From Sulfuricurvum kujiense DSM 16994 (GTDB taxonomy: Bacteria; Campylobacterota; Campylobacteria; Campylobacterales; Sulfurimonadaceae): a stretch of DNA of 64,000 nucleotides. This document shows, piece by piece, positions 26,955 to 34,806 of this stretch (position 1 is its first letter; every line of letters begins with the position of its first letter). Below the pieces are notes generated by a model that saw only the letters and a program-made list of their open reading frames with translations, ran no database searches and was not told where the DNA came from. Both the position numbers and the translations under genes were made by a program. The stretch covers positions 62,001 to 126,000 of the forward strand of contig NC_014762.1 in NCBI RefSeq assembly GCF_000183725.1. The letters run 5' to 3'.

Positions 26955-27575
26955 TTATGACATAGCAGGGCATTGAATCAGTGAACGGGTAAAATATTTT
27001 CGATAAATAATTAATGCCGTAAGCCAACCGAAGAGACTTCCCAAGAGAATATCACTCAGGTAATGACAAGTTAGAATAACTCTGCTCATGACTACCAAGA
27101 GTCCAATAAGAATATACAGATATTTATACCTTGGGAACAGCAATGATAGACCGATAGATAAAGCAAATGCCGTTGCAGAATGCCCAGAGGGCAAAGAGTT
27201 AAATTCATATCCGAGTTTAAACCACACAAAACCGTACATGTCATGCTCGAATAACATATTTGGACGCAATCGGGAAACAATGATTTTAATTACATCCACT
27301 ATTAAGCCGCTTAGAACTACGGTAGCAAAAAGATACAACATTTTTTGAGAAAAAAGGGGTTTTTGTCGACGATAAAGGAGAAAAAGAATAGATAAAAGGG
27401 CTAAACTGTATAGAGAATCACCCAGTTTGGTGATATAGTTAAAAATAGCAATGACCCAAGAATTATGAAAATTATGAAAATAGAGAGCTAAAACTTGGTC
27501 TATATAAAAGAAAGAAAAAGCTGCACACAAAAATACAATAAGTGAGGTTCGAATCATTGATGTATTCTCAGACAC
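26955..27575 (-). CDS. PAP2-family membrane phosphatase
   Basis: 206 residues from a GTG at 27575, chosen because AAAAAAGGA lies 6 bases upstream; the ATG at 27617 has no site. Six membrane helices. The three PAP2 motifs are intact: KIIVSRLRPN (Kx6RP), LPSGHSA (PSGH) and SRVILTCHYLSD (SRx5Hx3D). Such enzymes dephosphorylate undecaprenyl pyrophosphate or lipid phosphates at the membrane. It is the last chromosomal gene before the integrated element. Confidence 0.85.
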   Translation of the reverse strand: MSENTSMIRTSLIVFLCAAFSFFYIDQVLALYFHNFHNSWVIAIFNYITKLGDSLYSLALLSILFLLYRRQKPLFSQKMLYLFATVVLSGLIVDVIKIIVSRLRPNMLFEHDMYGFVWFKLGYEFNSLPSGHSATAFALSIGLSLLFPRYKYLYILIGLLVVMSRVILTCHYLSDILLGSLFGWLTALIIYRKYFTRSLIQCPAMS

Positions 27576-27715
27576 AGAAAATCCTTTTTTTAGAATTCTG
27601 AAAATAGTATAGTACATAGTAAACGGCTAAAGGTGGAGTAATCAATCTGTAACAAAGTAATACGCAGATACACAAAAGCAGGTAATGATTTTAGAAAGAA
27701 TATTGATAGAGATTG

Positions 27716-27745
27716 TATGGCGGACACCTAGGGATTTGAATCCTA
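27716..27745. repeat. attL: truncated copy of the tRNA-Ser 3' end
   Basis: 30 bases (TATGGCGGACACCTAGGGAT..., 27716-27745) repeat the 3' end of the tRNA-Ser gene at 32835-32864 with one mismatch at 27741. Only the acceptor/T-arm part is present, so it is not a tRNA. It marks the left edge of the integrative element. The 181 bases from here to the next gene (27927) hold no ORF and are A+T-rich promoter-like DNA. Confidence 0.85.
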
Positions 27746-27926
27746 ACAAAATATAAACAAACCTTACTAAACGCGAAGATTCCAACGTCTCTTTTGCACA
27801 ATCTTCGCTTATTTTAGCTTCTGCCTATGTCACTATAGTGGCACCGAAATCTGTACTCACATTGTCTTTAATAGTTTTTATATATCTTTTAGTTGTACAA
27901 TTATTCCAGACAAAAAATGGAGTTTT

Positions 27927-29456
27927 ATGCATTTAATATTTATTCTTCTTATAGCAACTAATCTTTTTAGCGCTAATTCATTAACTTTTGGTGTTTTTGC
28001 TTATCATAGTCCTTCTAAAATTATCAAAGAGTATCAACCTGTCGTAGACCATTTGTCCAAAGAACTTAACACTACTATAACTTTAAAAATTCTCTCTCAA
28101 CAAGATTTAGAAAAACAAGTATCGCAAGATAAAATCGATATTATTGCGACCAACCCTACCCACTTTTTAGCACTCCACGCCAAAGGACACGTGACTGGTG
28201 CAATGGTTACAGAAGTTAAAAAGTATGATAAGTTTCTGACGCCTTATCTTGGAGGGGTTATTATTACTAGATCAGACCGTCACGATATCCGAACACTTCA
28301 GGATTTAAAAGGTAAAGTCATCGCCATTCCTGGGAAAAAGTTTTTAGGTGGATTTCAAACGCAAAATTATGAGTTTGAGAAATTGGGGATAAATCTAAAC
28401 AAATATTCCGTACTTCATAAGGAATCTAACCATAATGAAGTTGTTAAAAGTGTAATAAATGGTAAAGCGGACGCAGGATTTGTGCGTACGGGTATCATTG
28501 AAGAAATGAACATAGACAAACAACTGGATAAATCCAAACTCTTTATTATTAATGAGCGTCATTATCATTATTTTCCATTGAAAATATCGACCGAGCTTTA
28601 TCCAGAATGGGCAATAGCAACATCTATGCATCTGCCTGTACCCACGGTACAAAAAATTGTACTTGCGTTATATAGCTATAAAGCAAAAAGTAATGGAAGA
28701 GGGGTTATTGAAGGGTTTACAATACCAGCTGATTATGCAAACATTGATTCACTTGCACGTGTATTGCGCCTTCCTCCTTATGAAAAAGCGCCACATTTTA
28801 CCTTTGTCGATGTTTGGGATAAATATAAATTTTGGATTATATTATTGACAATCAGCAGTACGACTATTTTTATACTTTTAATCATCGTTTATCGTATTAA
28901 TAGAAAATTGAACCAAACATCTGCTGAATTATTTGATTTGGCTACTCATGATCCTCTTACAGGACTTTTCAATCGCAGAGGGATGATGGAGCGATTAAAA
29001 TTTTTATTGGCAGAGTTAGGAAGAAATAAAAAAAACGGAGCACTTATTTACCTTGATCTTGATAACTTCAAACCATTAAATGATTCCTACGGACATGCTA
29101 TAGGTGATGAATTGCTTATTCAAGTATCAAAACGAATTGGAATGACTGTCCGTGCTATTGATACCATTGCCCGTATGGGGGGAGATGAGTTTTTAGTCAT
29201 ACTTTCACATATGGAACCAACAAAAGTTTATGAAGATGCTAAACAAATTGCTGAAAAACTCCGCACGGTGCTTAATGAACCATTTAGTATTTCAATAAAT
29301 GAAGAACTAGAAATCAAACATTCTATCTCTGCAAGTATAGGGATGGTTATATTCGATGAGCATCATAAAGCGGATACGATAATAATTCATGCAGATGCTG
29401 CAATGTATGAAGCAAAGGAACAAGGGAGAAATCGAGTTGTAGTGGGGAAGTGTTAG
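27927..29456 (+). CDS. PhnD-like periplasmic sensor with GGDEF diguanylate cyclase
   Basis: 509 residues. Signal peptide (1-17), then a PhnD/phosphonate-type binding domain (about 20-285: FGVFAYHSPSKIIKEYQPVV, DIIATNPTHFLALHAKG, GKADAGFVRTG). One membrane helix follows (about 306-328), then a GGDEF domain with DPLTGLFNRRG, RAID inhibitory-site (RxxD five residues before) and RMGGDEFLVIL. All catalytic residues are present, so it should make c-di-GMP in response to a periplasmic ligand, perhaps a phosphonate- or phosphate-like anion. It is cargo of the integrative element and stands apart in base composition. Confidence 0.9.
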   Translation: MHLIFILLIATNLFSANSLTFGVFAYHSPSKIIKEYQPVVDHLSKELNTTITLKILSQQDLEKQVSQDKIDIIATNPTHFLALHAKGHVTGAMVTEVKKYDKFLTPYLGGVIITRSDRHDIRTLQDLKGKVIAIPGKKFLGGFQTQNYEFEKLGINLNKYSVLHKESNHNEVVKSVINGKADAGFVRTGIIEEMNIDKQLDKSKLFIINERHYHYFPLKISTELYPEWAIATSMHLPVPTVQKIVLALYSYKAKSNGRGVIEGFTIPADYANIDSLARVLRLPPYEKAPHFTFVDVWDKYKFWIILLTISSTTIFILLIIVYRINRKLNQTSAELFDLATHDPLTGLFNRRGMMERLKFLLAELGRNKKNGALIYLDLDNFKPLNDSYGHAIGDELLIQVSKRIGMTVRAIDTIARMGGDEFLVILSHMEPTKVYEDAKQIAEKLRTVLNEPFSISINEELEIKHSISASIGMVIFDEHHKADTIIIHADAAMYEAKEQGRNRVVVGKC

Positions 29457-29503
29457 AGGATAAAGACAGTTCAATATAAATGAGCTTTTAAACAATAATA
29501 AAC

Positions 29504-29532
29504 TTGACACATCTTTATAAACCCGCTAAACT
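29504..29532 (+). promoter_or_regulatory. Candidate sigma-70 promoter inside the element
   Basis: TTGACA (29504-29509), a 17-base spacer and TAAACT (29527-29532). It reads toward the structured region and rep gene, 518 bases before the rep ATG, so a long leader or separate non-coding RNA is possible. Confidence 0.5.
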
Positions 29533-29969
29533 TTTCCTGACCCGATCAAAAGGGTACATTAAAATTTTGGTTCCAACGAACTGCATTTAAGGTCAAAGAA
29601 CGCAATAACAAACAGAAACGCAAGAATGGCAATAAATAGGCATAAAAAATAAAGAAGTCCTAAAAAGATGCGTGAAGATTCTCAAGAAATTGAGTCTAAA
29701 GGAAGCGCCGAATGACATATAGTAAAAAAATAGCCGCACATACGCCTACATAGCACTCATACATACACTAAGCACAGAAAAAGAACCGAATTAAATTATC
29801 TATTGTCAATTTCCAATGCTCGCCGCCTTGTTCCGCATTCCTGCGGCTATGCCGCTGCATAGCGGAATGGCGGCGCAAGCTTTAAAACCACCACGCTTAT
29901 GCGTGGGGGAAACAACGAGCTTTAAACCCGTTGTGATTCGATAAGGCAATCGAGGCGTTAGGATGATAT

Positions 29970-29991
29970 GGGGGTATTTAGTAATACCCCC
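29970..29991. repeat. Perfect 9-bp inverted repeat, candidate nick site
   Basis: GGGGGTATT (29970-29978) and AATACCCCC (29983-29991) are perfectly complementary around TAGT, 59 bases before the rep ATG. A C-run/G-run palindrome next to a PF02486-type gene recalls the origins of transfer nicked by NicK-type relaxases. It could instead be a terminator or operator. Confidence 0.5.
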
Positions 29992-30049
29992 TTAGAAACA
30001 AAAAATAGATAAATACTCGCGGCTTTAGGAACCCTGTAAAGGGTAAAAA

Positions 30050-31462
30050 ATGAATACTTCTATTAATGCTCCATTAGGAACGGAGCAAGAAGAGTTAAAC
30101 GGTGTTGCCTCTATCGAGGTTTATAATTTCCCGACGGCTTCGGGAATCGATTCTGCATATTACTTTATTGAGTCCAATGCCGATTATAAAGAGTTCTTCC
30201 ATTATTCGATCTTCTCGGTCGTTGAATCGGCAAAAGAGTCCAACGGCGGATATGTCCCCAAAGATTCATTAACGATTACGATCTCGGATATTGCATTCAT
30301 CTATCTTGGTAAAGATCAAGGGTTTTATTTCTTTGCAGATCGTGCGGGAGCTTTCCGTGTCGGCTTCAAAGACCCCGATACCAATCAAGGGGTGCATGAT
30401 ATCCGTGTACAGCTCCAAGGGATTGGAATCTATGCACTTGGATTACGATTCCTTGCTGACTATATCAACGGTACGATCTTAAAAGAGATCAGCAAGCCTA
30501 ACTACTACATAACCCGCGCCGATCTGAATATCTTTTGCCAGTACGATTTGGGAAACATTATAGAGCCTGAACACATCGTTACCCGTAAACGTAAGTTTGA
30601 ACGCATTATCGGAAAGAAAAAGGGATATGAGACTCTTTATATCGGTAAACCTCCCGCACGGCTCCGTGTCTATAACAAAGCCTTGGAAATCGATCACACT
30701 TCCATGAAAACCCATTTTTTAAAAAGTTATCTCGAACCGTTAGGCATCAATGTACTAGAACCTTTTTGGAACTTTGAATTTGAATGTCATAGGGATTTCC
30801 TCAAACAATACAAGATCAATACCCTCGATGATCTCTTAGGTAATGCCGAAATGCTCTTTCATAAAATGATGGAACAAATACGCCTTGTCGATACCGCAAC
30901 GATCACTCTCAAAGACATAGAAGCCAATAGACTCTATAAGGCTCCTACACATCCATTATGGAATTATCTCGATCAAGCGTACACGTTCAACGCCATAGAT
31001 CAAAAAAAGATTCCGTTAGAGCGGATTGTCTATGCTCCCAAAGAGTTGAACGCTAATGACTTTATCGAAGAGTTCCGATTGCTCACCCAAAAATATGCTG
31101 AACACTCGGTGATCGTCAATTATGAAGAGTTACGCGACGTACTGCATGAATCGAGATTATGGCTCACCAAGAAAGCTCAAAAAGTTATCAAGCCGTTTGT
31201 CCCTATCGAACTGCAAACCGATCAGCGCAAATACCTGCTCACCCGTAACCATACTGCGGTTGCTATATTGCCTAAGTCATTAGAATATATCAGCGATACT
31301 GAACTCATAACACTCGAATCCTTGCTTATAAAAGCACTTCATCAGGAGTTGAGCTATCAAGATCAAGATATCTCATTGATCGTCAAACATACCCAAGCCG
31401 TTAATGAAGAGAAAGAACGCAGAAGAGCAGGGCAAAAGGAGTTAGAGCTATGGCAAGTATAG
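30050..31462 (+). CDS. Rep_trans/NicK-like replication initiation or relaxase protein
   Basis: 470 residues. Residues ~115-265 carry the best recognisable block: HDIRVQLQGIGI, YYITRADLNIFCQYD, then YETLYIGKPPARLRVYNKALEID and FWNFEFECHRDFL. This order (GIG, RxDL, TxYxG...RxYxK, W..R.E...) is that of PF02486, which includes RstA-type phage initiators and NicK/MobT relaxases of integrative elements. The C-terminal ~200 residues are helical and not recognised. It overlaps the HTH gene by 13 bases. A role in element replication or mobilisation is inferred. Confidence 0.72.
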   Translation: MNTSINAPLGTEQEELNGVASIEVYNFPTASGIDSAYYFIESNADYKEFFHYSIFSVVESAKESNGGYVPKDSLTITISDIAFIYLGKDQGFYFFADRAGAFRVGFKDPDTNQGVHDIRVQLQGIGIYALGLRFLADYINGTILKEISKPNYYITRADLNIFCQYDLGNIIEPEHIVTRKRKFERIIGKKKGYETLYIGKPPARLRVYNKALEIDHTSMKTHFLKSYLEPLGINVLEPFWNFEFECHRDFLKQYKINTLDDLLGNAEMLFHKMMEQIRLVDTATITLKDIEANRLYKAPTHPLWNYLDQAYTFNAIDQKKIPLERIVYAPKELNANDFIEEFRLLTQKYAEHSVIVNYEELRDVLHESRLWLTKKAQKVIKPFVPIELQTDQRKYLLTRNHTAVAILPKSLEYISDTELITLESLLIKALHQELSYQDQDISLIVKHTQAVNEEKERRRAGQKELELWQV

Positions 31463-31887
31463 AGCTAATTACCAAAGAAGATTTCGACGAACTCAAAGCC
31501 CTCATTATTGGAGCGGTTCGCCCACTCATGACAGTTGAAGAGGCAGGGGAATATTTGCGATTATCACCCCATACCATCCGCCATAAAATCGCCGATCAAA
31601 CATTTATTCTCGGAGTACATTATTCAGACAAAGCAGGTAAAATACTTTTTGCAAAAGAGCGTCTGGATACTTGGCTTTGGGAGGAATCTAAGGAGTCAAA
31701 CAATGTCAGTATTCAAAAAAAACAATCGGGTGTGGATAGACTTATTCGTCAATGGAGCGAGAGTCAGGAAATCCACGGGACTGGAGTGGACTGCAAGCAA
31801 CGTCAAAAAGGTCGAAAAAGACCTCATTCCCCAATTAAAAATGGGGATAATGACGGGGCAGGTAACACTCAAAAAAGAGCGTCTTAA
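31450..31887 (+). CDS. Excisionase-like HTH DNA-binding protein
   Basis: 145 codons in the open frame. Residues ~26-75 (LMTVEEAGEYLRLSPHTIRHKI...KERLDTWL) form an HTH_17/excisionase-type DNA-binding domain. The remaining ~60 codons overlap the integrase gene in another frame and have a low-complexity basic character, so the functional part is probably residues 1-80. ATG overlaps the end of rep by 13 bases. It probably directs excision or represses integrase, as Xis proteins do. Confidence 0.7.
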   Translation: MASIELITKEDFDELKALIIGAVRPLMTVEEAGEYLRLSPHTIRHKIADQTFILGVHYSDKAGKILFAKERLDTWLWEESKESNNVSIQKKQSGVDRLIRQWSESQEIHGTGVDCKQRQKGRKRPHSPIKNGDNDGAGNTQKRAS

Positions 31888-32785
31888 AACAGTGAGCTAT
31901 TACGCTGATTTATTCATGGACTCAAAGCGACAGACAACTGTCCCGCGAACCCATGAACGCTATTTGTCCATCATAAAACATTCAATACTTCCAGTGTTCG
32001 GAGATAGTCCGATTCGGGAGTTAAAAGTATCGAATGTCGAGAAATGGCGAAATGATCTTTTAAAACGTTTTACAGCAAAGACAGTCAAGGAATATCAAAT
32101 TGTTCTGCGAGGGATTTTTCAAAAAGCCCTCCATGATGAAGAGATCGGGAAAAACCCTATAGATGCACTGGATAGTTTAAAGGTGAAAAAACCTCATGTT
32201 GTCCCATTTATGCCTTATGAGGTTAAACTCATCTTGGACACGGCGCAGGGATGGTTTAAAAACTATCTTGCGTTAGGATTCATGACGGGAATGCGCGTCG
32301 GTGAGATTGTTGCCCTTAAATGGGAAAACGTCAATCTGAAAAAACGGGAAATATACGTTTGTGCTTCTCGGATAGAGGGTGTTGAGGGAACAACGAAAAC
32401 ACAAAGCAGTATTCGTTACATTCCAATCATTGATACTTTAGTACCTTTCTTGGAAGCTCAGAAAAAACTGAGTGGCGATAAAGAGTATGTGTTTGTCAAT
32501 CAATATGGAGAAGTCTTTTATGATTACAAAACCATTGGTGCAAACCAATGGAAAAGTATTTTAAAAGAGTGTAAATTAGATCATCGGCGAATGTATGAAA
32601 TGCGCCATACGTGCGCAACCAATCTTTTAATGAGTGGTCAGTACAGTGTTAATGAAATTGCTTCTATATTGGGACATACGACACCACAAATGCTGTTTGA
32701 ACGTTATACGAGAAACATATCGGCTGAGAGAAAACCATTTAACAAGACGATAGATATATACGGTGTCGCAGGTATGGCACTATAG
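31703..32785 (+). CDS. Tyrosine recombinase/integrase
   Basis: 360 residues from the ATG at 31703, with AAGGAG 9 bases upstream. An open frame from 31535 exists, but its N-terminal 56 codons are a shadow of the HTH gene. An arm-binding domain (1-50) is followed by a SAM-like core-binding domain (about 64-150) and a catalytic domain with TGMRVGEIVALKW (Arg), YEMRHTCATNLL (Arg, with Tyr for the usual His), ILGHTTPQM (His) and FERYTR (nucleophilic Tyr). It ends 52 bases from tRNA-Ser, its evident target. Confidence 0.93.
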   Translation: MSVFKKNNRVWIDLFVNGARVRKSTGLEWTASNVKKVEKDLIPQLKMGIMTGQVTLKKERLKTVSYYADLFMDSKRQTTVPRTHERYLSIIKHSILPVFGDSPIRELKVSNVEKWRNDLLKRFTAKTVKEYQIVLRGIFQKALHDEEIGKNPIDALDSLKVKKPHVVPFMPYEVKLILDTAQGWFKNYLALGFMTGMRVGEIVALKWENVNLKKREIYVCASRIEGVEGTTKTQSSIRYIPIIDTLVPFLEAQKKLSGDKEYVFVNQYGEVFYDYKTIGANQWKSILKECKLDHRRMYEMRHTCATNLLMSGQYSVNEIASILGHTTPQMLFERYTRNISAERKPFNKTIDIYGVAGMAL

Positions 32786-32834
32786 TGTCACTGAAGTTTT
32801 TCAAGTCTCTGAAAGTACGCTAAATAGGGGAATT

Positions 32835-32864
32835 TATGGCGGACACCTAGGGATTTGAACCCTA
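32835..32864. repeat. attR: 3' end of intact tRNA-Ser
   Basis: TATGGCGGACACCTAGGGAT... at 32835-32864 repeats 27716-27745 with a single C/T difference. It includes the CCA end and T-arm of tRNA-Ser and marks the right edge of the element. Confidence 0.85.
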
Positions 32865-32924
32865 GATAGGTTGCCCTATACACGCGTTCCAGGCGTGCGC
32901 CTTCGACCACTCGGCCAGATGTCC
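32837..32924 (-). tRNA. tRNA-Ser (GGA anticodon)
   Basis: 88 bases on the minus strand with the long variable arm of class II tRNAs. Acceptor GGACATC/GGTGTCC, CCA encoded, anticodon stem CACGC/GCGTG with loop CTGGAAC giving GGA, T-arm CTAGGGTTCAAATCCCTAG. It is the integration target of the neighbouring element and is kept intact by it. Confidence 0.95.
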
Positions 32925-33120
32925 ATGAGAAAGAGTGAAATTGTACCAAAGATAGCTTAAGTATCGGCAGTAAAACCATTTAATGATCATTAGGGTTGTT
33001 TTAGAGGAGGTGATATATAGCGCCCGAACCACGAAGGAGAAAGGGTTCGGTCAAACTATCGAAGGAGAATCGAAACACCATTGTAGAAAAGAAGTGTTAA
33101 TTTTGTGTAAAGAGTCGCGA

Positions 33121-33126
33121 TATAAT
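33121..33126 (+). promoter_or_regulatory. -10 box of dgt
   Basis: TATAAT at 33121-33126 lies 28 bases before the GTG start, with AAGGGG as ribosome site. The preceding 230 bases hold only a CCGAACC/GGTTCGG hairpin (33024-33050) and no gene. Confidence 0.5.
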
Positions 33127-33154
33127 AGTGAAAGATAATTTTTAAGGGGTTCTC

Positions 33155-34255
33155 GTGCTTCCAAATCAACGTTTCCATCCTATTAGTGATGATTTCCGCT
33201 CCCCTTATGCGAGGGATCGTGATCGTATCATCCATTCGGGGAGTTTTCGTCGTCTGGAATACAAAACACAGGTTTTTTTGAACTCGCAAGGGGATTTTTT
33301 TCGAACCCGTCTCACCCACAGTATCGAAGTCAGCCAAATTGCCCGTTCCATTGCTTCGCATCTAGGACTGGAAGAATCGCTTGCCGAGAGTATCGCCCTG
33401 TCTCACGATTTGGGTCATACCCCTTTCGGACACATCGGAGGGGATACGCTTGATGAATGTTTAAAAGAGCGGGGATTTGTCAGCGGATTTGAACATAACT
33501 TTCAAAGTTTCCGGGTAGTAACCAAACTGGAACAGCGTTATAAAGCATTTTTAGGATTGAATCTAACGTATGCAACCTTGGAAGGGATTATAAAACACTC
33601 CTATCCCTATAACAAAACATTTTTACCCAACGCAATCCGTGAGGTATTTGCTCTTGATACCCATCCCAGTATCGAGGCGATGGTTGTTGACCGTGCCGAT
33701 GAGATCGCCTATATCAGTCATGATATTGATGACGGCGTCGCCTCGGGGCTTATTACCTTTGAGACCCTAAAATCGAGCGAATTGATTCAGACGATTTTGC
33801 AAAAAGTTTATGCGGAGGGGATACATGAAGATGAGGACGAAATGTTCCGTTACCGCTTCAGTTCCCATCTTATCAATCATCTTGTGTATTCACTATTGGA
33901 ATATTCACATGACAAGGTCGATAACAGCCGCGTATTGGCTTCAGCTATTCCAGCCACAGAAGAGATACCTATCGGTTTTGAACCGGAGCTGGAAACACAA
34001 ATTAAAAAACTCAAAAAAATTCTATTTCAAGAGCTTTACCAGCACAAACAGATTATGCGCAAAATGTTTTCAGGAAAACAGGCGATTATAGGACTTTTTA
34101 ATGCTTTGATGGAAGAACCGAAGATGCTGCCGCATTACTATCTTGAACAGTGCGAGCGACGCAATAAGCATCGTATTATCAGCGATTATATTGCGAGCAT
34201 GTCGGACCGCTATGCAATGAAACTCTATAATGAGTTATACGGAAGAGAAGGATAG
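33155..34255 (+). CDS. dgt: Deoxyguanosinetriphosphate triphosphohydrolase-like protein
   Basis: 366 residues from a GTG at 33155 (AAGGGG upstream). HD-domain ligands are HSIEVSQIAR, SHDLGHTPFGH, the second His in FEHN(FQS) and DEIAYISHDIDDG. RDRDRIIHSGSFRRLEYKTQVF is the dGTPase N-terminal signature. The family releases triphosphate from dNTPs and keeps nucleotide pools in balance. The length and the missing C-terminal extension match the short type-2 dGTPases. Confidence 0.93.
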   Translation: MLPNQRFHPISDDFRSPYARDRDRIIHSGSFRRLEYKTQVFLNSQGDFFRTRLTHSIEVSQIARSIASHLGLEESLAESIALSHDLGHTPFGHIGGDTLDECLKERGFVSGFEHNFQSFRVVTKLEQRYKAFLGLNLTYATLEGIIKHSYPYNKTFLPNAIREVFALDTHPSIEAMVVDRADEIAYISHDIDDGVASGLITFETLKSSELIQTILQKVYAEGIHEDEDEMFRYRFSSHLINHLVYSLLEYSHDKVDNSRVLASAIPATEEIPIGFEPELETQIKKLKKILFQELYQHKQIMRKMFSGKQAIIGLFNALMEEPKMLPHYYLEQCERRNKHRIISDYIASMSDRYAMKLYNELYGREG

Positions 34256-34281
34256 CAGAAGGGAGGAGTTTTATCCCCTCT

Positions 34282-34725
34282 TTATTTTTCTTCCTCTTCT
34301 TCTTTACCGAAAGTTTTTTCAAGACCGCTGATCAGCTCTTGTTTTTCACTGCTGCTGAGTTTAGCTTCAGGATGTGGAATGGTATAGAACCATATCGGCA
34401 TTTCCCCTTCGCGTACCTCTTTAGCGGCATCTTCACCTTCATTTTTCTTTTGCGCACCCCACATCGAGACATTAAAATGTTCACGTCCCTCATCGATATC
34501 GTGTGCTATGAGCCATGAAACAGGTGCGATATTGCTGTACCAAGGATACGCAGTTTCATTGGAGTGGCAGTCGGCGCAGGCGCGATTAAAAAGCTCTTTG
34601 GTTCGGGGAGAATCCCACTGTGGCTCGCTGACAATCGGAGGATTGGTATGATCTTTGCCATAAGGGATAAATTGAATGGCGACAACCGCTGCGATGACGG
34701 CAACGGAGACAGTTTTGAAATTCAT
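34282..34725 (-). CDS. Haem-binding (cytochrome c-like) exported protein
   Basis: 147 residues. N-terminal signal/anchor ([17 protein letters not shown]), then [42 protein letters not shown]. This single CxxCH haem site with the following conserved PWY...W...H...GR block is the haem_bd (PF14376) family. It is a periplasmic mono-haem protein of unknown partner. It ends in a Glu-rich tail (KEEEEEK). Confidence 0.88.
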   Translation of the reverse strand: MNFKTVSVAVIAAVVAIQFIPYGKDHTNPPIVSEPQWDSPRTKELFNRACADCHSNETAYPWYSNIAPVSWLIAHDIDEGREHFNVSMWGAQKKNEGEDAAKEVREGEMPIWFYTIPHPEAKLSSSEKQELISGLEKTFGKEEEEEK

Positions 34726-34806
34726 TCGATCTCCTTATTAGGGAATTAATAGATAATGATAATATAAAATACGGATAGTTGTGTTAATGAAATGAGAATG
34801 GGGCGG

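Larger units (their letters stand above)
29457..30049 (+). other. Structured non-coding region upstream of rep (candidate oriT/replication origin or RNA)
   Basis: 593 bases with no convincing gene; only a 15-codon ORF and a short basic frame (LKFWFQRTAFKVKERN) occur. The left part is A+T-rich. The right part holds several inverted repeats: CGCCGCC/GGCGGCG (29821-29827, 29869-29875) enclosing GCGGC/GCCGC; CCACGC/GCGTGG (29891-29906); ACAACG/CGTTGT (29912-29934); and a perfect 9-bp repeat at 29970-29991. AGCTTTAA occurs twice (29879, 29919 regions), as in family Y repeats. Confidence 0.6.
27716..32864. mobile_element. Integrative element in tRNA-Ser, with Rep/NicK-like protein and integrase
   Basis: About 5.15 kb flanked by a 30-bp direct repeat of the tRNA-Ser(GGA) 3' end. 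The intact tRNA is on the right, next to the integrase. Content in order: PhnD-like/GGDEF sensor gene, 590-base structured non-coding region, Rep_trans (PF02486-like) protein, excisionase-like HTH protein, tyrosine integrase. There are no coat, tail, mating-pore or coupling-protein genes. The set fits a small integrative and mobilizable element or a phage satellite. The PhnD/GGDEF gene is visibly more A+T-rich than the chromosome around it. Confidence 0.8.

Noticed and set aside
27716-27745. A second tRNA-Ser gene
   Set aside because: Only the 3' acceptor/T-arm is present; the anticodon arm and 5' half are missing. It is the left attachment repeat.
29590-29720. Small basic protein (LKFWFQRTAFKVKERN...) or 15-codon ORF in the element
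   Set aside because: No start codon with a ribosome site for the first; the second is too short and has no further support.
31715-31722. A8 run as a -1 programmed frameshift site joining HTH and integrase
   Set aside because: The integrase frame is reached by +1 (or -2), not -1, and integrase has its own ribosome site and ATG.
33024-33050. Small RNA gene between tRNA-Ser and dgt
   Set aside because: A single 7-bp hairpin (CCGAACC/GGTTCGG) without a clear promoter or terminator is too little support.
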